From Plectrocnemia conspersa (lineage: Eukaryota > Arthropoda > Insecta > Trichoptera > Polycentropodidae), in contig VTFK01000266.1 of NCBI GenBank assembly GCA_009617715.1, forward strand, positions 124,001 through 188,000: a stretch of DNA of 64,000 bases. Direction: 5' to 3'. The notes below the pieces were generated by a model, which saw only the letters and a program-made list of their open reading frames with translations, did not search any database and was not told the origin of the DNA. The position numbers and the translations under genes are program-made. This document shows, in pieces, positions 61,301 to 64,000 of this stretch (positions within the stretch are counted from its first letter, which is position 1; every line of letters starts with the position of its first letter).

Positions 61301-61787
61301 CTAACATCTATAATATAGATTCTGTATATTTAATAATTGTCTTTCAAACCATTGAACTCATTTGTAGATTGCATCTTTATCGTGGTTTGAGAAAAAAGCT
61401 GCTGCTACTATCTTTGGTAATATGCCAGTTGCTACTTATGAAGAAACATTAGCAAATTTCAAGAAAGCCGAAGATTTAATTGCTAAAGATTGGAAAGAAA
61501 ATAGGTATTAACTTAAAAATGTTATTTTTAACTATTAACAATTTTTATTGTGCTACAAATCTTAATTGCAGATTATATTTAGCTAAGACGTACATCGGCA
61601 TGAAAAATTATAAAGAAGGAGTAAATTGGTTAAAGTCTGCTATTGAAATTCCAATTATGACTACAGATGTAATTTTTATTTAATTCTTTATAAAATTTAT
61701 TTATTTGACATATTGTAATATGTGTTTATTTTTCAGGATCAATTAATCGATGAAGAATCCAGAGAGTTATTGGTCAAGTATGATTAG
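58311..61787 (+). CDS. RMDN: Regulator of microtubule dynamics protein (RMDN/PTPIP51 family), 9 exons, 370 residues
   Basis: Exons: 58311-58434, 60274-60355, 60427-60616, 60686-60902, 60994-61092, 61166-61281, 61368-61504, 61572-61668 and 61737-61787 (stop TAG). All are GT..AG; the phases agree and the sum is a multiple of three. The first donor is the second of two overlapping GTAAGT words, the only one that keeps frame. Residues 9-29 form a membrane anchor (ILWISSAVVAGLLGAAGIFL); 44-69 are coiled-coil-like; 90-132 are acidic and include EFFDASQ at 110-116, a FFAT-like motif. From about 145 to the end is the family's TPR-like domain (AYEILIKL, WRLCRCCQ, NPNAHKWYAI, HHIQEAIKLDPNDP, LYLAKTYIGMKNYKEG). 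RMDN3 tethers mitochondria to ER through VAP proteins; this gene's anchor and motif suggest the same, by inference. Confidence 0.94.
58435..60273. other. RMDN intron 1 (1.84 kb)
   Basis: The intron is AT-rich with no exon recognised. It contains a worn MITE at about 60017-60200 near its 3' end. The acceptor is TAAATCTTTATTTTCAG. The remaining RMDN introns are only 67-86 bp, so this one is the exception. Confidence 0.8.
60017..60200. mobile_element. Worn piggyBac-like MITE in RMDN intron 1
   Basis: TTAATACTTTGGTTGCCGTA at the left, TTGCTACTTTG, then a GGGATGTAGGGTATTTGCTTC block, follow the order of the element at 30383-30579 (CTTGGTTGCC, TTGCTACTTTG, TTGTAGGGTATTGGCTTC). The right end (CCAAAGGTTGGTAAAG) is less clear. 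The shared interior makes common descent likely even though the termini are eroded. Confidence 0.5.
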
Positions 61788-63759
61788 TTTTTAATCGTTG
61801 ATAGTTTTGTAATAAAGGTATTCGGTTGTATATGTTAAAAATATATGTTTTTACATGATTTTCATTTTTGCATTTTTAAGTACAAATTTTTAAAAGTCAA
61901 TATCAACAAGTAGTTGATCTGCAATATATTTTTATTAATGTATTATTTAATTATTTATTAAGCATATGTTTTTGATAGTAAAATTGATTAATGCATAATA
62001 TGATGTTTTCATCTGAATACAGTTCATTTATATACAAAATACAATAGGAATTATATAATATCCTTTGTAATTATATATTACTCAAAACTAGAGAATAGTT
62101 TTGTCTTCCTATTATTAGCTTTTCACTTCTATATATCACTCAATTTTTATAATAAAAATATACCCCTATTTATTATCAAAGTATTATTTACGCATTTGAT
62201 ATTTTTTGTTGTTAATATTAAATGTTGAAATTTTCTTTTTAAATGCCGCCTTGTTACAAAATTATTGTTTGTAAAAATGTTATACATAATATTAAAAAAT
62301 GATATTTTAGTCACCATAAGTTGTTCTGTAGAATAATCTTTGTAGAGAAAACGTAATAAAAATCTTATGGTCACTGAATGTTAAAGTATAGCAATGTTTG
62401 GAAATCTTGTCATGATATCATTAGAGAGGTTTTTATATGGTTACTTGTGCTGTTTTATTTACATTGTTTAATTTATTTGTTGGCAATACTTTTTTTGTGG
62501 TATTATCATCGACGGGGTAAAATGCAAAGTGCGTATATTTGCGATAGGAATGTCATTTTAAAAAGCATAAGAAGATTGACAATGTATTACAAAGTTAAAT
62601 ATAATACAATATATGTAAAAAATGCCTTAAACAAATAGGGGCTAATTTAAATACATAGTCTGATTACTTCATTTTCCTAAAACATGTTATGGAATAAAGC
62701 AGTTTTCTTTAAAACCGCATGCGTAATTTATTTAAAATAGTAAAGATGCTCCTTGTCAAAGTGATTTTTTAGTTTAGCAATAAATAAATTATTTTCATAC
62801 ATTATTAGTTAGCGAACATAAAAGTTTTTATTATTATGTTGGTTGCAGTGTATAAAGCAAAGTTTATTTTTAGATATATTGACAATCGGTTGTTATACGA
62901 TTTGAAATAAATTAATGAAGAACGACTGCTTTGTTTATTCTATGAATTTCCCCTCTCCCAATTTTTTTTTTGTGTAGTTTACTACTCAAATAAATGTAAA
63001 CTAATGATAGTTTTAAACAATACTTAAATACGACTTTGCCTAAGCGTATGTAGTTTTGTAGATTTCTTTAGACCTAATATTAAATGGCTTAAATAATACA
63101 CTATTTTATTATTACCTAATGTTTATTTTAAAAATATGGTAAAAACATTCCAGAAATTCTCCCATTTTATTGTTTTCCTCTTCGTTTGAGGTGTGCATAT
63201 TTTGACTATGGCAACATTGATAATTTATAATATTAAACGCTACTTGATAATATTTATGTAACAAATTATGCATAAACATGTGAATTAATAATTTATGGAG
63301 GATTTTGTGATGTTAACTATAAATATATGTATATATACATACATATATTTTGTTATTTACATTTTTAAAGATATTTATGTAAGTATACATGACAAAAATT
63401 GGCCATGAGAAAAATTTGGTGCGTAAAGTATGAAATTTTATAATAACAAAAAAATTGTGTGTAAACTATTGTTAATTATCTTTTAAATACTTGTTATTAG
63501 TATGTACTAAAAAATAAACTATAATAAAGAAAAAACAAAAAGTATTGTTTTATTTAATCAATGTATTAATTTATTCAGATTAACTGTACTATTTGTTGAA
63601 TAATGTGCTTTTTTTATAATGGCAATTTCAACATTTTTTAAATAATGAAGAACTACTTAATACTATTATATAAAGCATATTCATATCCACGTGTATTAAT
63701 TAAATATGGAGAATTTTACCAAAATTAAATCGAATGTTTTCATACTATTATGTAATTTA
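61788..63759. other. RMDN 3' flank, no gene seen
   Basis: Beyond the short 3'UTR the sequence is uniformly AT-rich. Several small open frames (for example 62147-62374 minus and 62378-62638 plus) are low-complexity and lack any family motif. No clear transposon ends were identified. Confidence 0.7.
61811..61816 (+). terminator. RMDN: RMDN polyadenylation signal
   Basis: AATAAA lies 24 bases past the stop codon and is followed by a GT-rich stretch (TTCGGTTGTATATGTT) at the usual distance. This predicts a very short 3'UTR of about 40-50 bases. Confidence 0.6.
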
Positions 63760-64000
63760 CTAAAGTATCTATGAAACTCAATTTGACAGTTGAGAATCGT
63801 CCATTTGCTGTTCAAATCCAAACCAAACATAATAAAAGTTCTAAAACTAATTACCGTTTTGTAACTTTCATTAGATCAAGTCCAAATACAAATTAAGCCA
63901 ACTCATCTTTCAGGGGAAAATAAGCGGAAGAAGAAGTACAGACAGAAGTTGCATCTCGCATATTGCTCCATAGTTCGTCTGCACGTGAATATTTCAGTGT
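63760..64000 (+). repeat. Dispersed repeat family A, copy 3 (runs off the window)
   Basis: CTATGAAACTCAATTTGACA, CCATTTGCTGTTCAAATCC, AAAACTAATTACCG, AGATCAAGTCCAAATACAAA, AAGCGGAAGAAGAAGTACAG and TCTCGCATATTGCTCCATAG parallel copy 1 at 1008-1250 and copy 2 in reverse. Compared with copy 1 it keeps an extra stretch around CAACTCATCTTTCAGGGGAA that is also in copy 2, so copy 1 has a deletion there. Confidence 0.7.

Overview
The window is nuclear DNA from an animal, most likely an insect; I could not fix the order. The evidence is: spliced genes with GT..AG introns, mostly 65-150 bp; an AT-rich non-coding background; insect-type transposon remnants (piggyBac-like, Harbinger-like, hAT-like, Tc1/mariner, an RTE/CR1-like LINE and a Ty3/gypsy element); and four recognisable metazoan protein genes. 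There are no prokaryotic features, CRISPR arrays or operons, and I see no self-contained novel gene system.

Layout. 1-18746 has no gene I can support. It is AT-rich sequence broken by GC-richer islands and several MITEs, and is either the flank or a long 5' intron of the next gene. 18747-30959 (+) is ash1, a Trithorax-group H3K36 methyltransferase, read as 14 exons coding for about 3,120 residues: AT-hooks, AWS-SET-post-SET, bromodomain, PHD finger, BAH and the conserved C-terminal tail. Its 5.9-kb exon carries one frame break at about 22426-22431. 30960-37634 is 3'UTR followed by a transposon-rich spacer. 37635-42005 (-) is the Rab-like GTPase RABL6 in 11 exons, with a Tc1/mariner fragment in its second intron. 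44849-48139 (-) is a six-exon protein with two RRMs and an RGG tail. 48140-52600 is a mixed repeat zone. About 52600-56440 (-) is a degenerate Ty3/gypsy retrotransposon that keeps a plausible -1 gag/pol frameshift signal; a 354-bp Harbinger-like MITE sits just upstream of gag. 58311-61787 (+) is a regulator-of-microtubule-dynamics (RMDN/PTPIP51) gene in nine exons, with an N-terminal membrane anchor, a FFAT-like motif and a TPR-like domain. The remainder to 64000 is 3' flank ending in a dispersed repeat.

The four host genes have unrelated roles (chromatin, GTPase signalling, RNA binding, membrane contacts) and nothing suggests co-regulation. What links the window is its repeats. One roughly 800-bp family occurs four times. 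A group of MITEs bounded by TTAA with CCCTTT-type ends occurs about five times. A short inverted repeat with TCTCTCACTCAC-type sequence occurs three times.

Exon boundaries were set by hand from splice consensus, phase agreement and remembered family conservation. They should be reliable to the base in most cases but were not checked against transcripts.
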